From: Corynebacterium deserti GIMN1.010
Lineage (GTDB): Bacteria > Actinomycetota > Actinomycetes > Mycobacteriales > Mycobacteriaceae
Assembly: GCF_001277995.1 (NCBI RefSeq)
Contig: NZ_CP009220.1
Coordinates: forward strand, 1,798,001-1,862,000
DNA length: 64,000 bases
Direction: 5' to 3'
A program made the position numbers and the translations under genes. Each line of letters begins with the position of its first letter. Within the stretch, counting starts at the first letter, position 1. Below are positions 39,784 through 48,914 of the stretch, one piece after another. The notes below the pieces were generated by a model. It did no database searches, had not been told where the DNA came from, and saw nothing but the letters and a program-made list of their open reading frames with translations.

Positions 39784-41217
39784 ATGACTACAGCCAACGA
39801 CGCTCCCTTTACCTTGTCCGCGGAGTTTGCCGAGGCAATCCCCCAAATGGCGGTGCCTTGGCACGGCGAAGACGCCCCGGACCCCCAGCTGGTGATTCTT
39901 AAGGAAGATCTCGCCGAGTTGCTTGGTCTCGACCCAACATGGCTGCGCACCGACGAGGGGGTGCACTTTCTTTTGGGACTTAATCCTCAACCATTAACTA
40001 AAGCCACCGCGCAGGCCTACTCAGGTCATCAATTCGGTCAATTCGTGCCAACCCTGGGTGATGGTCGAGCGCTTCTTCTTGGCGAGGCTCATTCCACCGA
40101 CGGAATACTGCGCGATATCCACCTCAAAGGCTCAGGTCGGACTCAATTTTCACGTGGCGCTGATGGTCGCGCCGCACTCGGACCTGTGCTGCGGGAATTT
40201 CTGATTTCAGAGGCGATGCATGCCCTCGGGGTGCCGACAACGCGCTCGCTTGCGGTGCTGACGACGGGCCGTAAAATCCAGCGAGGCCAGGTCATGCCGG
40301 GCGCTGTGCTGGTTCGTGTGGCCACCAGCCACATTCGTGTCGGCTCCTTCCAATACTCCAACATCGCAGGTGGCATCGATCTCACCAAGCAGCTTGTCGA
40401 CTACTCCATTACCCGCCACTTCCCGGATCTTGTCCCCCAGCTCAGTGCCCCTTCCCCTCAGTTGTATCGGGAGTTTTTCCATAAGGTTTTGCTCCGTCAA
40501 GCTCAGACAGTGGCCAAGTGGATGCGGCTGGGATTTGTCCACGGCGTATTGAACACCGACAACACACTCATATCCGGTGAAACCATCGACTACGGGCCGT
40601 GCGCATTTATGGAGCGCTATCGCAAAGACGCAACGTTTAGCTCCATTGATACCCAAAGCCGATACAAGTTTGAAAACCAACCAATCATCCTCGGATGGAA
40701 TATGGCACGGCTCGTAGAAACTCTCATCCCCTTGCTCGGCGACAGCCCTGATGAAGGCATGAATGCCGCTCAGCAGGAACTCGGCAACTTTAACGACCTG
40801 TGCACTGCTGCAATCACGAAAGAATTTGCCCGCGCTCTCGGCATCGACGCGTCACATAAACCGCTTATCGACGAATTCCAGCAGCTTCTTTTCCTTCACG
40901 CCTCAGACATCACCACCGTTTTCCAATCAATGATAACCAATTCCGCACCTCCCAAAGGTTTTGAGTCCTTCATCCAGGAGTGGAGGAGCCTTGATCCGGA
41001 TGTGGAGACAATGAAAACCATCAATCCGATTTTCATCCCACGCAATCATCTAGTTGAACACGCACTCGCAGATGCCATCGACGGCACATGGGATTCATTT
41101 GAAGAACTCCTCAACGCGGTCACCAATCCCTTTGACGAGGATGCTGGCACACCATATCTAGCACGTCCGAGCGAGGATGGTTTTGAAGAGAACTACATGA
41201 CGTTCTGTGGCACCTAG
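39784..41217 (+). CDS. selO: Protein adenylyltransferase SelO (YdiU/UPF0061)
   Basis: SelO is a pseudokinase-fold enzyme that transfers AMP to proteins during redox stress. Visible family motifs are AYSGHQFGQFVPTLGDGRA, KGSGRTQFSRGADGRAAL, HGVLNTDNT and IDYGPCAFM, which carry the ATP and metal ligands. The 477-residue length is typical; the C-terminus ends ENYMTFCGT, so the cysteine that is selenocysteine in some homologues is an ordinary TGT codon here. Its stop codon directly abuts the stop of the convergent VOC gene. Confidence 0.94.
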   Translation: MTTANDAPFTLSAEFAEAIPQMAVPWHGEDAPDPQLVILKEDLAELLGLDPTWLRTDEGVHFLLGLNPQPLTKATAQAYSGHQFGQFVPTLGDGRALLLGEAHSTDGILRDIHLKGSGRTQFSRGADGRAALGPVLREFLISEAMHALGVPTTRSLAVLTTGRKIQRGQVMPGAVLVRVATSHIRVGSFQYSNIAGGIDLTKQLVDYSITRHFPDLVPQLSAPSPQLYREFFHKVLLRQAQTVAKWMRLGFVHGVLNTDNTLISGETIDYGPCAFMERYRKDATFSSIDTQSRYKFENQPIILGWNMARLVETLIPLLGDSPDEGMNAAQQELGNFNDLCTAAITKEFARALGIDASHKPLIDEFQQLLFLHASDITTVFQSMITNSAPPKGFESFIQEWRSLDPDVETMKTINPIFIPRNHLVEHALADAIDGTWDSFEELLNAVTNPFDEDAGTPYLARPSEDGFEENYMTFCGT

Positions 41218-42120
41218 TTAAAAGTCGGCGATCATGATTTTCTTCATCTCCATGAGCTTTTCATAAGCTCCCGGCTTGGACATCAATTCCGCCATGTTGT
41301 CAGGAACGATCTGCCAGCTCACACCGAACTTGTCTTTAAGCCAACCGCAGGCCTCAGCTTCTGGCACAGCAGACAGGGCATCCCAGATAGCGTCGAGTTC
41401 CTCTTGACCATGCGCTTCATAGATGAGCGACACGCCTTCAGTGAAGGAGAAATCTTGTTCAACGCCAGAATCCATGGCAAAAACCCATTCGCCATCAAGC
41501 TGGAATTGGGAGAAAGATACTGCCTCCGCAGTGGCTGGGCCAGTTGGTTCACCATACGGCGCACGAGGACCGATCGCTGAATTGGGGAAAACCTTAACAT
41601 AGAACTCTTGGGCTTCCACTGCTTTGTTTTGTGCAGCACCACCGAACATCAAGGACGTAATAACCGATGGTCCAGCTTGTTCTTCTGGGGCACTTTGAAT
41701 GAGCTGCCAGCTCACCCCAAACTTGTCTTGGACCCAACCGTAACGCGGTGAAAATGGGTATTTCCCAATCGGCATGAGCTCCGAGCCACCTGCGAGAAGC
41801 TTCTCCCACACGCCATCTTGATGCTCTCTGGCTTGAGGATCACGGATGGTGTCAAAGATAAGCATGAAACTGATTGACGGATTGGGGGTGAATTCTTCGC
41901 CAGCATTGACAAGGGTGAACCTGAATCCTGCGATGGAGAGATCAATGGTGAGGGTCTTTCCTGCCAGCGGTTGCTGAAAATCCAGGAGTCCTTCTTCTGG
42001 GTACCTGACGGTTTCGAGGATTTCTACGCCACCTGGAAAGTCAGAAAATGCGTCTTGATAAAAGGCTGCGGCTTCATCTGCGGTGCCTGGGCACCAAATG
42101 CTCGGGATAAACTTTTGCAT
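41218..42120 (-). CDS. VOC family (PhnB-like) protein with two glyoxalase domains
   Basis: The protein from the ATG at 42120 (MQKFIPSIWCPGTADEAAAFY) has 300 residues in two repeated 3-demethylubiquinone-methyltransferase-like (PhnB) domains, each beginning with a similar strand and a DKFGVSWQ motif (GWVQDKFGVSWQLI and GWLKDKFGVSWQIV). Such proteins are of the vicinal oxygen chelate fold; many are unassigned. An upstream in-frame ATG at 42150 would add ten residues without similarity. It lies after mqo on the same strand, past a large structured hairpin, so it is probably transcribed separately. Confidence 0.85.
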   Translation of the reverse strand: MQKFIPSIWCPGTADEAAAFYQDAFSDFPGGVEILETVRYPEEGLLDFQQPLAGKTLTIDLSIAGFRFTLVNAGEEFTPNPSISFMLIFDTIRDPQAREHQDGVWEKLLAGGSELMPIGKYPFSPRYGWVQDKFGVSWQLIQSAPEEQAGPSVITSLMFGGAAQNKAVEAQEFYVKVFPNSAIGPRAPYGEPTGPATAEAVSFSQFQLDGEWVFAMDSGVEQDFSFTEGVSLIYEAHGQEELDAIWDALSAVPEAEACGWLKDKFGVSWQIVPDNMAELMSKPGAYEKLMEMKKIMIADF

Positions 42121-42237
42121 AGCCTCGAGCGTAGAACAAGGGAGCGACACGGCGATGAGATCAGATATACCTGCAGTTCAAACGTACAGTGGGTGCTAAA
42201 CAACTGCACAATGGTTTCGTGTTAGGACATACAAAAA

Positions 42238-42331
42238 CACCCACTTGAAACGCTCACGCATGTGGACTTCTACGAGAGGCGGAGATTGTCTCTCACAAAA
42301 GCCACACGGTGAGCGTTAGTTCAGATGGGTG
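42238..42331 (-). terminator. Long (94-nt) imperfect palindrome, probable mqo terminator
   Basis: CACCCA (42238-42243) pairs with TGGGTG (42326-42331); inside, AACGCTCAC pairs with GTGAGCGTT, TGTGG with CCACA, and GAGAG with CTCTC, giving a long rod. On the minus strand it is followed by TTTTTG, so it can end mqo transcription. Its size is far beyond a normal terminator. Confidence 0.65.
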
Positions 42332-42334
42332 CAG

Positions 42335-42358
42335 TTAAGCGTCGAAAAGCGCTTTTTT
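42335..42358 (+). terminator. Small hairpin with T-run on the plus strand
   Basis: TTAAGCG and CGCTT form a small stem followed by a T6 run on the plus strand, just past the palindrome and next to the mqo stop. It would end any plus-strand transcript coming through the palindrome. Confidence 0.4.
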
Positions 42359-42362
42359 GGTG

Positions 42363-43865
42363 TTAAGCCTGCTCGAGCTTAAGGGTCTTCTGGGTGCGCT
42401 CCCACTGCTCTGCAAAGAGCTCTGGCTCGTTGCTCAATTTCTTGCCGTAGGACGGAACCATTTCCTTCAGCTTGTCGCCCCATTCGATCATGCGATCACC
42501 GAAGCAGCGCTCCAGCAGTTCCAGCATGGCGGATGGTGCAATGGATGCTCCAGGAGAAGCGCCGAGTAGACCTGCGATGGTGCCCTCGGAGTTGTTGATC
42601 AAGGTGGTACCGAATTCCAGGGAACCGAACTTAGGGAAGCCAGCAGGCTTAATAACCTGAACGCGCTGTCCGGCAACGATGGTCTCCCAATCGTCTTTTT
42701 CTGCCTCTGGCATGTACTCGTGAAGAGCTTCCATGCGCTTGTCCTGATCTTTCAGCACTTCGGTGACCAGGTACTTGGTCAGGTCGAATTCCTGTGCAGC
42801 AACGCCGAGGTAGGAAGGAATGTTATCTGGGCGGATCGACTTGAACAGATCCAAGTAGGAGCCCTGCTTGAGGAACTTAGGGGTCCAGCCACCGTAAGGT
42901 CCAAACAGCAGTCCCTTTTCGCCCTCGATAACGCGGGTGTCAAGGTGAGGGACAGACATTGGAGGAGCGCCAACAGAAGCCTTACCGTAAACCTTGGCAG
43001 CATGCTGCTCGATGAGCTCTTCGTTGGTGCAACGCAGCCACAGGCCAGATACGGGGAAACCAGCAAAGCCCTTGACCTGTGGAATGCCAGCGCTGCGGAG
43101 CAAGTCGAGTGCGTATCCTCCAGCGCCAACGAAGACGAAGTTAGCCTTGACGGTCTTGGTATCACCGGTGTGGACGTTCTTGACAGTGACAATCCACTTT
43201 GCGCCGTCAGCCTTGATGCTCTTTACTTCGTGGCCGTAGCGGATTTCGGTGCCGGCAGTCTCCGCAGCTGCGAGGTACTGCTTGGTCTGGGCACCGTAGT
43301 TGATGTCGGTACCTTCGTTGATCCAAGAAATTGCAACTGGATCAGAGAAGTCGCGTCCCTTTGCCATTAAAGGAAGCTTCTCGGTGAAGGTGGCTTCGTC
43401 GTCAGCGTAGGTCATACCCTGGAAAAGTGGGTGATCCTTCAGAGCTTCGTAGCGAGCCTTGATGTAGGCAACCTGGTCTGCGCCATGCCCGAAGGACACG
43501 TGAGGAACAGCGTTAATGAATTCGCGAGGGTCAGGCAGGGTGCCTTCGTCAACCAAGTGAGACCAGAACTGGCGGGACACCTGGAACTTCTCGTTGATGC
43601 CAACGGCCTTGGCGATGTCTACCTTGCCGTTCACCTCTGGGGTGTAGTTTAGCTCACACAGAGCAGAGTGGCCGGTACCTGCATTGTTCCACGGGGAGGA
43701 CGACTCCTGAGCCGGTCCATCCAAACGCTCGAAGACGAGTTGGGTCCAGTTTGGCTCCAATTGGCGCAACATCGCACCAAGAGTGGCACTCATAATACCG
43801 GCGCCGATGAGGACTACGTCAGCCTCATCAGTAATCCTCGGTGCGTTCTTCGGGGAATCTGACAT
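42363..43865 (-). CDS. mqo: Malate:quinone oxidoreductase
   Basis: MQO is the peripheral membrane FAD enzyme that oxidises malate and passes electrons to menaquinone, the main malate oxidation route in C. glutamicum. The 500-residue product from the ATG at 43865 (MSDSPKNAPRITDEADVVLIG) has the FAD loop LIGAGIMSATLG, PWNNAGTGHSALCELNY and FVGAGGYALDLLRSAGIP. It is nearly identical to the C. glutamicum enzyme. The upstream region contains a GGGGTGCACCCC palindrome. It is divergent from the alpha/beta hydrolase gene. Confidence 0.97.
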   Translation of the reverse strand: MSDSPKNAPRITDEADVVLIGAGIMSATLGAMLRQLEPNWTQLVFERLDGPAQESSSPWNNAGTGHSALCELNYTPEVNGKVDIAKAVGINEKFQVSRQFWSHLVDEGTLPDPREFINAVPHVSFGHGADQVAYIKARYEALKDHPLFQGMTYADDEATFTEKLPLMAKGRDFSDPVAISWINEGTDINYGAQTKQYLAAAETAGTEIRYGHEVKSIKADGAKWIVTVKNVHTGDTKTVKANFVFVGAGGYALDLLRSAGIPQVKGFAGFPVSGLWLRCTNEELIEQHAAKVYGKASVGAPPMSVPHLDTRVIEGEKGLLFGPYGGWTPKFLKQGSYLDLFKSIRPDNIPSYLGVAAQEFDLTKYLVTEVLKDQDKRMEALHEYMPEAEKDDWETIVAGQRVQVIKPAGFPKFGSLEFGTTLINNSEGTIAGLLGASPGASIAPSAMLELLERCFGDRMIEWGDKLKEMVPSYGKKLSNEPELFAEQWERTQKTLKLEQA

Positions 43866-43980
43866 GTTCAACTTCCTTTTATCTCCGCGAGTTGTCTGCC
43901 GAACACCACTACAGGCGTCGCACACCACTTTATCGCCACCACGCGCGCGCGAATGTGGCGATGAAAATAGCTAACGCTTT

Positions 43981-43992
43981 GGGGTGCACCCC
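43981..43992. promoter_or_regulatory. GGGGTGCACCCC palindrome upstream of mqo
   Basis: This perfect 12-base palindrome, about 115 bases before the mqo start, combines GGGGT and ACCCC, the half-site types described for the acetate/central metabolism regulator RamA. A partial second copy (GGGTGCAC) is near 44018. Binding is inferred only. Confidence 0.4.
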
Positions 43993-44262
43993 TCCATGCT
44001 CAATACACGAAATTGTGGGTGCACATTGTCCGTGCCTAGACAGTGTACGCCTGCCACCACCAGGTGAAGAAACAGCCACCGATTATTCTGCATTCTGTGG
44101 CACACACCTCCCCCGCACTACCCCCTCCCCCAATTTGCAAACTCAGCAAATGTGAAATTCGCAGATTTGAGGACAAAACCATTTACTATTTCCGTGACCT
44201 GCAGCAACGATGTAGTCCCACTTGCCTCTCATAAAATTGAAAACCAACCTATCGTTGTCTTC

Positions 44263-45318
44263 ATGACTCGAAGCCAAATCCCCCATCCCGTCGATGCCTG
44301 GTCCACAGACGTTCTTGGACCCGATTATCAGTTCCACACCATCGATTTGGGCGCCGATCCTGACAAGGAAACTGATGTAGTGGCAACCGTTGTGCGCTAC
44401 AACCCAGATGGGGCGGTCGAGGAATCTGATCCGTACTTTTCTCGGCCAGCCTTGTTGTGGGTCCACGGAATGACGGATTATTTCTTCCACACGGAGTTCG
44501 CAGAGTTCTTCCACAACGAGGGCTATGCGGTCTACGCACTTGATCTTCGCAAATGCGGTCGATCCCACCGCCCTGGACAACGCTGGCATTACACCACAGA
44601 TTTGGAGTTTTACTTCCCCGACCTCAACGCGGCGGAAGACCTCATCACGTTAAATCATCCTCAGCTCATTCCGGTTGCACATTCAACCGGTGGACTAATT
44701 GTTCCCTTGTGGCTCAATCACTTGAGGGAGCACGAACCTTCGCGATTAGAGTCCATTCCAGCTCTCGTCCTCAACAGCCCGTGGCTTGACATGATGTACC
44801 CAAAGCTATTCATTAAGGCGGTTACTCCGCTGGTAAAAATCGTCGGCACGCTTACCCCCAAGGTCCTAGTACCGGGCGGCGGACTGGGCACCTATGGCGA
44901 ATCAATCCATAAAGATTTCCATGGCGAGTGGGACTTCAACACACGGATGAAGCCGGTAGCAGGTCACCGCAAGTCAATCGGCTGGTTGAAAACCATTTTG
45001 GAAAATCAACGCCGAATTCACAACGATGACATCAATGTTGGCGTAGATGTACTTACGCTGCGATCCGCACGATCATGGCTCAAACCCCAGTACTCAGAGA
45101 AAACTAACGCTTCTGATGCCGTGTTGGATGTGGAACAGATCCAACAGTGGGCAACGCACTTGTCCGATCCATCAAGCCGCGTGCAAGTAGTCCCCATTGA
45201 AAATGCTCGCCATGATATTTTCTTATCCCGCGAACCCGTACGCACGCAAGCGATGATTGTCATGCGTGATTGGCTCAGCGAGCGCGTTTCGGTACATCAA
45301 CCAGAACAGCGTTCATAA
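44263..45318 (+). CDS. Alpha/beta hydrolase (serine aminopeptidase / monoacylglycerol lipase-like)
   Basis: The 351-residue protein shows LLWVHGMTDYFFH (oxyanion region), the nucleophile elbow VAHSTGG (Ser in HSTGG), and a late histidine in NARHDIFLSREPVR, so the Ser-His pair is visible; the acid residue is less certain. There is no signal peptide. It resembles the S33/lysophospholipase group used on lipids or esters. The start is the ATG at 44263 (MTRSQIPHP); an in-frame ATG at 44152 would add an unlike 37-residue tail. It is followed after about 125 bases by mtr, on the same strand. Confidence 0.85.
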   Translation: MTRSQIPHPVDAWSTDVLGPDYQFHTIDLGADPDKETDVVATVVRYNPDGAVEESDPYFSRPALLWVHGMTDYFFHTEFAEFFHNEGYAVYALDLRKCGRSHRPGQRWHYTTDLEFYFPDLNAAEDLITLNHPQLIPVAHSTGGLIVPLWLNHLREHEPSRLESIPALVLNSPWLDMMYPKLFIKAVTPLVKIVGTLTPKVLVPGGGLGTYGESIHKDFHGEWDFNTRMKPVAGHRKSIGWLKTILENQRRIHNDDINVGVDVLTLRSARSWLKPQYSEKTNASDAVLDVEQIQQWATHLSDPSSRVQVVPIENARHDIFLSREPVRTQAMIVMRDWLSERVSVHQPEQRS

Positions 45319-45443
45319 CGCCGACCGAGAAGCGGGTCACCTAGCCAGCCTGCCATCCAATCGACCAGCTCGGGAAGCTTTTCCCCATTTCTACTGTTGA
45401 GCCACATAGAAACCATTTGAACGTCTTTAGGAGAACAAACTTC

Positions 45444-46841
45444 ATGACTGAGCAGACCACCCCCGTTAAGCACTATGATCTCATCATCATTGGCACAGGT
45501 TCCGGCAACTCCATTCCAGGACCTGAATTTGACGATAAGTCCATTGCCATCGTAGAAAAGGGTGCTTTCGGCGGAACCTGCCTCAACGTAGGGTGCATCC
45601 CCACCAAGATGTACGTTTACGCAGCAGATATTGCGCAAGAAATCCACGAAGCCACCCGCCTCGGCATTTCTGCCTCTGTCAACAATGTGGATTGGCCCTC
45701 CATTGTCAGTCGCGTCTTCGACAAGCGCATTGACCCCATTGCTCAAGGCGGCGAAGCTTATCGACGCGGCCCTGACACCCCAAACATTGACGTCTACGAC
45801 ATGCACGCCACGTTTGTCGGCCCAAAGACTATTTCCACCGGCGTTGCAGGCCAGGAACAGCTCATTTCCGGAACTGACATCGTCATTGCCACAGGCTCGC
45901 GTCCATTTATTCCTCACGTCATCGCAGATTCTGGCGTGCGCTATTACACCAATGAAGACATCATGCGCCTGCCTAAGCAGCCCGAATCCATCGTGATTGT
46001 GGGCGGTGGTTTCATCGCCTTGGAGTTTGCCCACGTGTTTGCAGCTCTCGGAACTAAAGTCACCATCGTTCACCGCTCTGATGTGCTGCTGCGCGATGCA
46101 GACGCGGATATTTCTGCGCGCATCCTAGAACTGTCAAAAACGCGTTTCGACGTTCAACTCAACACCACCATCTCCTCAGTTGCCCAGGACTCACACGGCC
46201 ACGTAACCGTCACAACTAATAACGGCGAAAACATTGACGCCGAGATCTTGCTTGTTGCTACAGGCCGCACCCCCAACGGTGATCAGATGAACCTAGACGC
46301 TGCAGGAATTGAGATGGACGGACGCCAAATCAAGGTGGACAAGTTTGGACACACCTCCGCCGATGGTGTGTGGGCGCTTGGCGATGTCTCCTCCCCTTAC
46401 CAACTCAAGCACGTCGCCAACGCAGAAATGCGCGCCATCAAGCACAACCTGGCTAACCCAGACAATCTCCAGGAGATGCCACACAAGTTTGTGCCATCTG
46501 CAGTGTTCACAAATCCACAAATCGCACAGGTCGGCATGACAGAAGCGCAAGCGCGCCAGGCTGACATCAATATCACGGTGAAGATCCAGAACTACTCCGA
46601 TGTTGCCTACGGCTGGGCAATGGAAGACACCACAGGATTCGTCAAACTCATCGCGGACAAGGATTCTGGGCAGTTGGTTGGCGCACACATCATTGGCGCA
46701 CAAGCATCAACGTTGATCCAGCAATTAATCACCATCATGGCATTTGGAATTGATGTGCGTGAGGCAGCCACGAAGCAGTATTGGATTCACCCAGCACTGC
46801 CGGAAGTTGTAGAAAATGGACTACTTGGGCTGGAGTTTTAA
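45444..46841 (+). CDS. mtr: Mycothione reductase
   Basis: Mtr reduces mycothiol disulfide with NADPH. The 465-residue flavoprotein has the FAD loop GTGSGNS, the redox pair in GGTCLNVGCIPTK, the NADPH-binding loop VGGGFIALEFAHVF, and the C-terminal His-Glu region HPALPEVVENG. The start is the ATG at 45444 with TTAGGAG ahead of it; an in-frame ATG 27 bases earlier would be too close to this site. The GTGSGNS form, instead of the GAG loop of glutathione reductase, fits mycothione reductase. Confidence 0.93.
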   Translation: MTEQTTPVKHYDLIIIGTGSGNSIPGPEFDDKSIAIVEKGAFGGTCLNVGCIPTKMYVYAADIAQEIHEATRLGISASVNNVDWPSIVSRVFDKRIDPIAQGGEAYRRGPDTPNIDVYDMHATFVGPKTISTGVAGQEQLISGTDIVIATGSRPFIPHVIADSGVRYYTNEDIMRLPKQPESIVIVGGGFIALEFAHVFAALGTKVTIVHRSDVLLRDADADISARILELSKTRFDVQLNTTISSVAQDSHGHVTVTTNNGENIDAEILLVATGRTPNGDQMNLDAAGIEMDGRQIKVDKFGHTSADGVWALGDVSSPYQLKHVANAEMRAIKHNLANPDNLQEMPHKFVPSAVFTNPQIAQVGMTEAQARQADINITVKIQNYSDVAYGWAMEDTTGFVKLIADKDSGQLVGAHIIGAQASTLIQQLITIMAFGIDVREAATKQYWIHPALPEVVENGLLGLEF

Positions 46842-47276
46842 TAAAGTTTCAAAAGTTTCGGAGACGTAGCCCTAGACCACAGCTTCGTTTCCATGTCAAA
46901 TACGAAGCCTGGCAATGTTCGGAAAAACAGGTTACTTAAAGGTTAAATTAAGATAGATTGAATTTCCGCAGGTCAAAACTACCCCTTGGGGCACCCCCGA
47001 CCATTGAAACATTTGGAAACACGGATAGACTTTTAAGCGCTAGATAACCTGGATATAACGATTTGTGGCATCTAAGCGCAGTAATAAGTGGCGGATTCAG
47101 CTGGCCAAAAGCCTACAAAAAGCTGTATTTTCCATTATCATTACTGGGAAACTACTTGCTAGCAGTCACTTGCAGTCACTTGAAAAATGACGTTGGTTTG
47201 TAGTCGCTGAAAAACTGCACATTTTCCACCGCCTCCGTGGTGGAAAGTCTCCGACTAATTCCAAAGGACTTTTCTC
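46842..47276 (+). promoter_or_regulatory. Leader region of the small secreted protein pair
   Basis: This 435-base gap has no gene I can see. It includes a short direct repeat (GCAGTCACTT twice, 47164-47183), a CCCC-TT-GGGG mini-dyad near 46985, and a hairpin in the leader: TTTCCACC (47223-47230) with GGTGGAAA (47239-47246), 30 bases before the start codon. AAAGGAC before the ATG is a fair ribosome binding site. Confidence 0.5.
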
Positions 47277-47627
47277 ATGCGTTCTTTCCGTACCGCAGCA
47301 GTTGCAGGTCTCACCGCAGTTGCACTTTCCGTTGGCTCCGCTTCCGTCGCTACCGCGGCTGAAGATGACCGCGCTTCCCTGTCCTCCGGCTTTGCAGCTC
47401 TGTCCTCCGGCGGCGCTGAGGCCGTTGGCAAAGATTGGGATGCTGATCAGCCTGTGACCGGCGAAGACATCTTCGGCGATGAGCACAAGCGCGACGATGA
47501 AAACACTCCAGCTTGGGCTAAGAACATGTACGATCTCACCCTCCTCGGTGGCATCGCTTCCCTCCTCGGCGTCATCGTATTCCCAGCGTACAACTACCTG
47601 GTTTACACCGGCGTCATCAAGGGCTAA
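47277..47627 (+). CDS. Small secreted protein with C-terminal hydrophobic segment (paralog 1)
   Basis: Not recognised as a named family. The 116-residue product has a signal peptide (RSFRTAAVAGLTAVALSV) with cleavage after Ala27 (ATA-AED), then a polar, acidic stretch of about 50 residues, then PAWAKNMYDLTLLGGIASLLGVIVFP and the end YNYLVYTGVIKG. There is no cysteine. The hydrophobic part with terminal GVIKG could anchor it in the plasma membrane or the mycomembrane. The next gene encodes a paralog. Clean ribosome binding site (AAAGG) and strong terminator after the pair suggest high expression. Confidence 0.8.
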   Translation: MRSFRTAAVAGLTAVALSVGSASVATAAEDDRASLSSGFAALSSGGAEAVGKDWDADQPVTGEDIFGDEHKRDDENTPAWAKNMYDLTLLGGIASLLGVIVFPAYNYLVYTGVIKG

Positions 47628-47687
47628 TTCTTAAAGCTCCTGCTCCCCTCTTCCACAGTCTGTACCAACTGAAAGGTCCGCATTAAC

Positions 47688-48038
47688 ATGCGCAAGTTCC
47701 GCAACACTGCAATCGCTCTCGTTTCTGCAGCTGCAATCTCCCTCGGTGGCGTTACCGCTGCTACCGCTCAGGAAACCGACGAGACCACCCAGACCACCGA
47801 GGACCGTGCTTTCACCTCCGGTTCTTCATGGGCTGACTACAACGAGCCTTATGAAGGCGACCAAGAAGGCTACGGCGTCGACGGCTTCGGCTCTTCCCGC
47901 GATGACTCCGGCGAGGACGTTCCACGCTGGCTTTCCACCTGGGGCAAGGTATTCGATGTTCTGACCGTCGGTTCCGTCCTCGGCATGATTGTCTTCCCAG
48001 TTGTTAACTTCCTCAAGTACAACGGCGTTATCAAGTAA
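47688..48038 (+). CDS. Small secreted protein with C-terminal hydrophobic segment (paralog 2)
   Basis: Same layout and length (116 residues) as the preceding protein: signal peptide cut after Ala27 (ATA-QET), acidic polar region with DYNEPYEGDQEG, then PRWLSTWGKVFDVLTVGSVLGMIVFPVVNFLKYNGVIK. The two share P.W, LG.IVFP, N.L.Y and the terminal GVIK. The gene begins 60 bases after its neighbour, and the strong hairpin that follows closes the unit. A role in the envelope is likely, but no function is known to me. Confidence 0.8.
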   Translation: MRKFRNTAIALVSAAAISLGGVTAATAQETDETTQTTEDRAFTSGSSWADYNEPYEGDQEGYGVDGFGSSRDDSGEDVPRWLSTWGKVFDVLTVGSVLGMIVFPVVNFLKYNGVIK

Positions 48039-48065
48039 ACACTCATAATCCCTGTTTACAGCTTT

Positions 48066-48096
48066 AAGGCACTCACCATATGGTGAGTGCCTTTTT
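48066..48096 (+). terminator. Terminator of the small secreted protein unit
   Basis: A 13-bp perfect stem (48066-48078 with 48081-48093) runs into TTTTTG. Confidence 0.92.
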
Positions 48097-48173
48097 GTGT
48101 TCAGTAGAGTAAACAAGTACGCCTTTTCCGGCGCAGTTGAAATCGTCACTTGAAAGAAGCACAAGCAACACCC

Positions 48174-48908
48174 GTGTCCACCTTGCCCAACTCCTCCCCC
48201 AACCGGCCCCACATTAGAACGGCTACTGCCAGTATCGCCACGGCGGTATCTGTCGCATTGTCGGTTCTCGCCCCGGCGCTCATCCCTGGAAGCGTTGTGT
48301 ATTCGGTTCTCACTGCAGCCGGTGTTGCCCTAGGCGCAGCATCAATAATTGCTGCTCTACGGCATCGTGATGTGCCGAAGATCTTTCAGTGGTTGTCGGC
48401 GCTCGGTGGTGCGATGATTCTCATCATTGGCATTGTGGTGGCCATCGCGAAACTTGGTGCATCACCAAAACTGGATGCCCTTACTCAGCTGGTGTCTTTG
48501 CAGGTGATGCCGTATGCTGCGCTGGCCTGCTTCATTGGAGGTATAGGCCAGTTGCCACCTAAATGGATGGCTCCTACCTTCATGGCAACAGCGGGTGCGG
48601 GTGCGGCTGGGTGGTTTTCACTGGGCGGTGATTCAGGATTGGAACGACTACTCATCGCAGCATCCGCAGTGTTTGCGGTGCTGGGATGTGCATATCCGGT
48701 GTGGGTGTGCGTCGTAAAGCGCCCGAGGTATCCGGCAGCCTGGGTTGTTACCCTTGCCGCGACGCTGCTAGCTGTACTGATGCTGTATGCGTTAAGCATT
48801 GTCGTGGCGCCGGGCTGGTTGTGGATTAACCCCGCATTCGTCGCATGGGGCTACATGGTGCCAGCTCTACTCGCAACCATCGCTGGGCTTTCCGTTCGAC
48901 GAAGTTAG
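48174..48908 (+). CDS. Multi-pass membrane protein of unknown function
   Basis: The 244-residue protein (from GTG at 48174, with GAAAGAAG twelve bases upstream; a TTG at 48150 is also in frame) has about seven hydrophobic segments and few charged residues. Conserved-looking parts are QVMPYAALACFIGGIGQLPPKW and CAYPVWVCVVKRPRYPAAW. No family assigned. It is convergent with map, with only six bases between the stops. Confidence 0.7.
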   Translation: MSTLPNSSPNRPHIRTATASIATAVSVALSVLAPALIPGSVVYSVLTAAGVALGAASIIAALRHRDVPKIFQWLSALGGAMILIIGIVVAIAKLGASPKLDALTQLVSLQVMPYAALACFIGGIGQLPPKWMAPTFMATAGAGAAGWFSLGGDSGLERLLIAASAVFAVLGCAYPVWVCVVKRPRYPAAWVVTLAATLLAVLMLYALSIVVAPGWLWINPAFVAWGYMVPALLATIAGLSVRRS

Positions 48909-48914
48909 ACGGAG

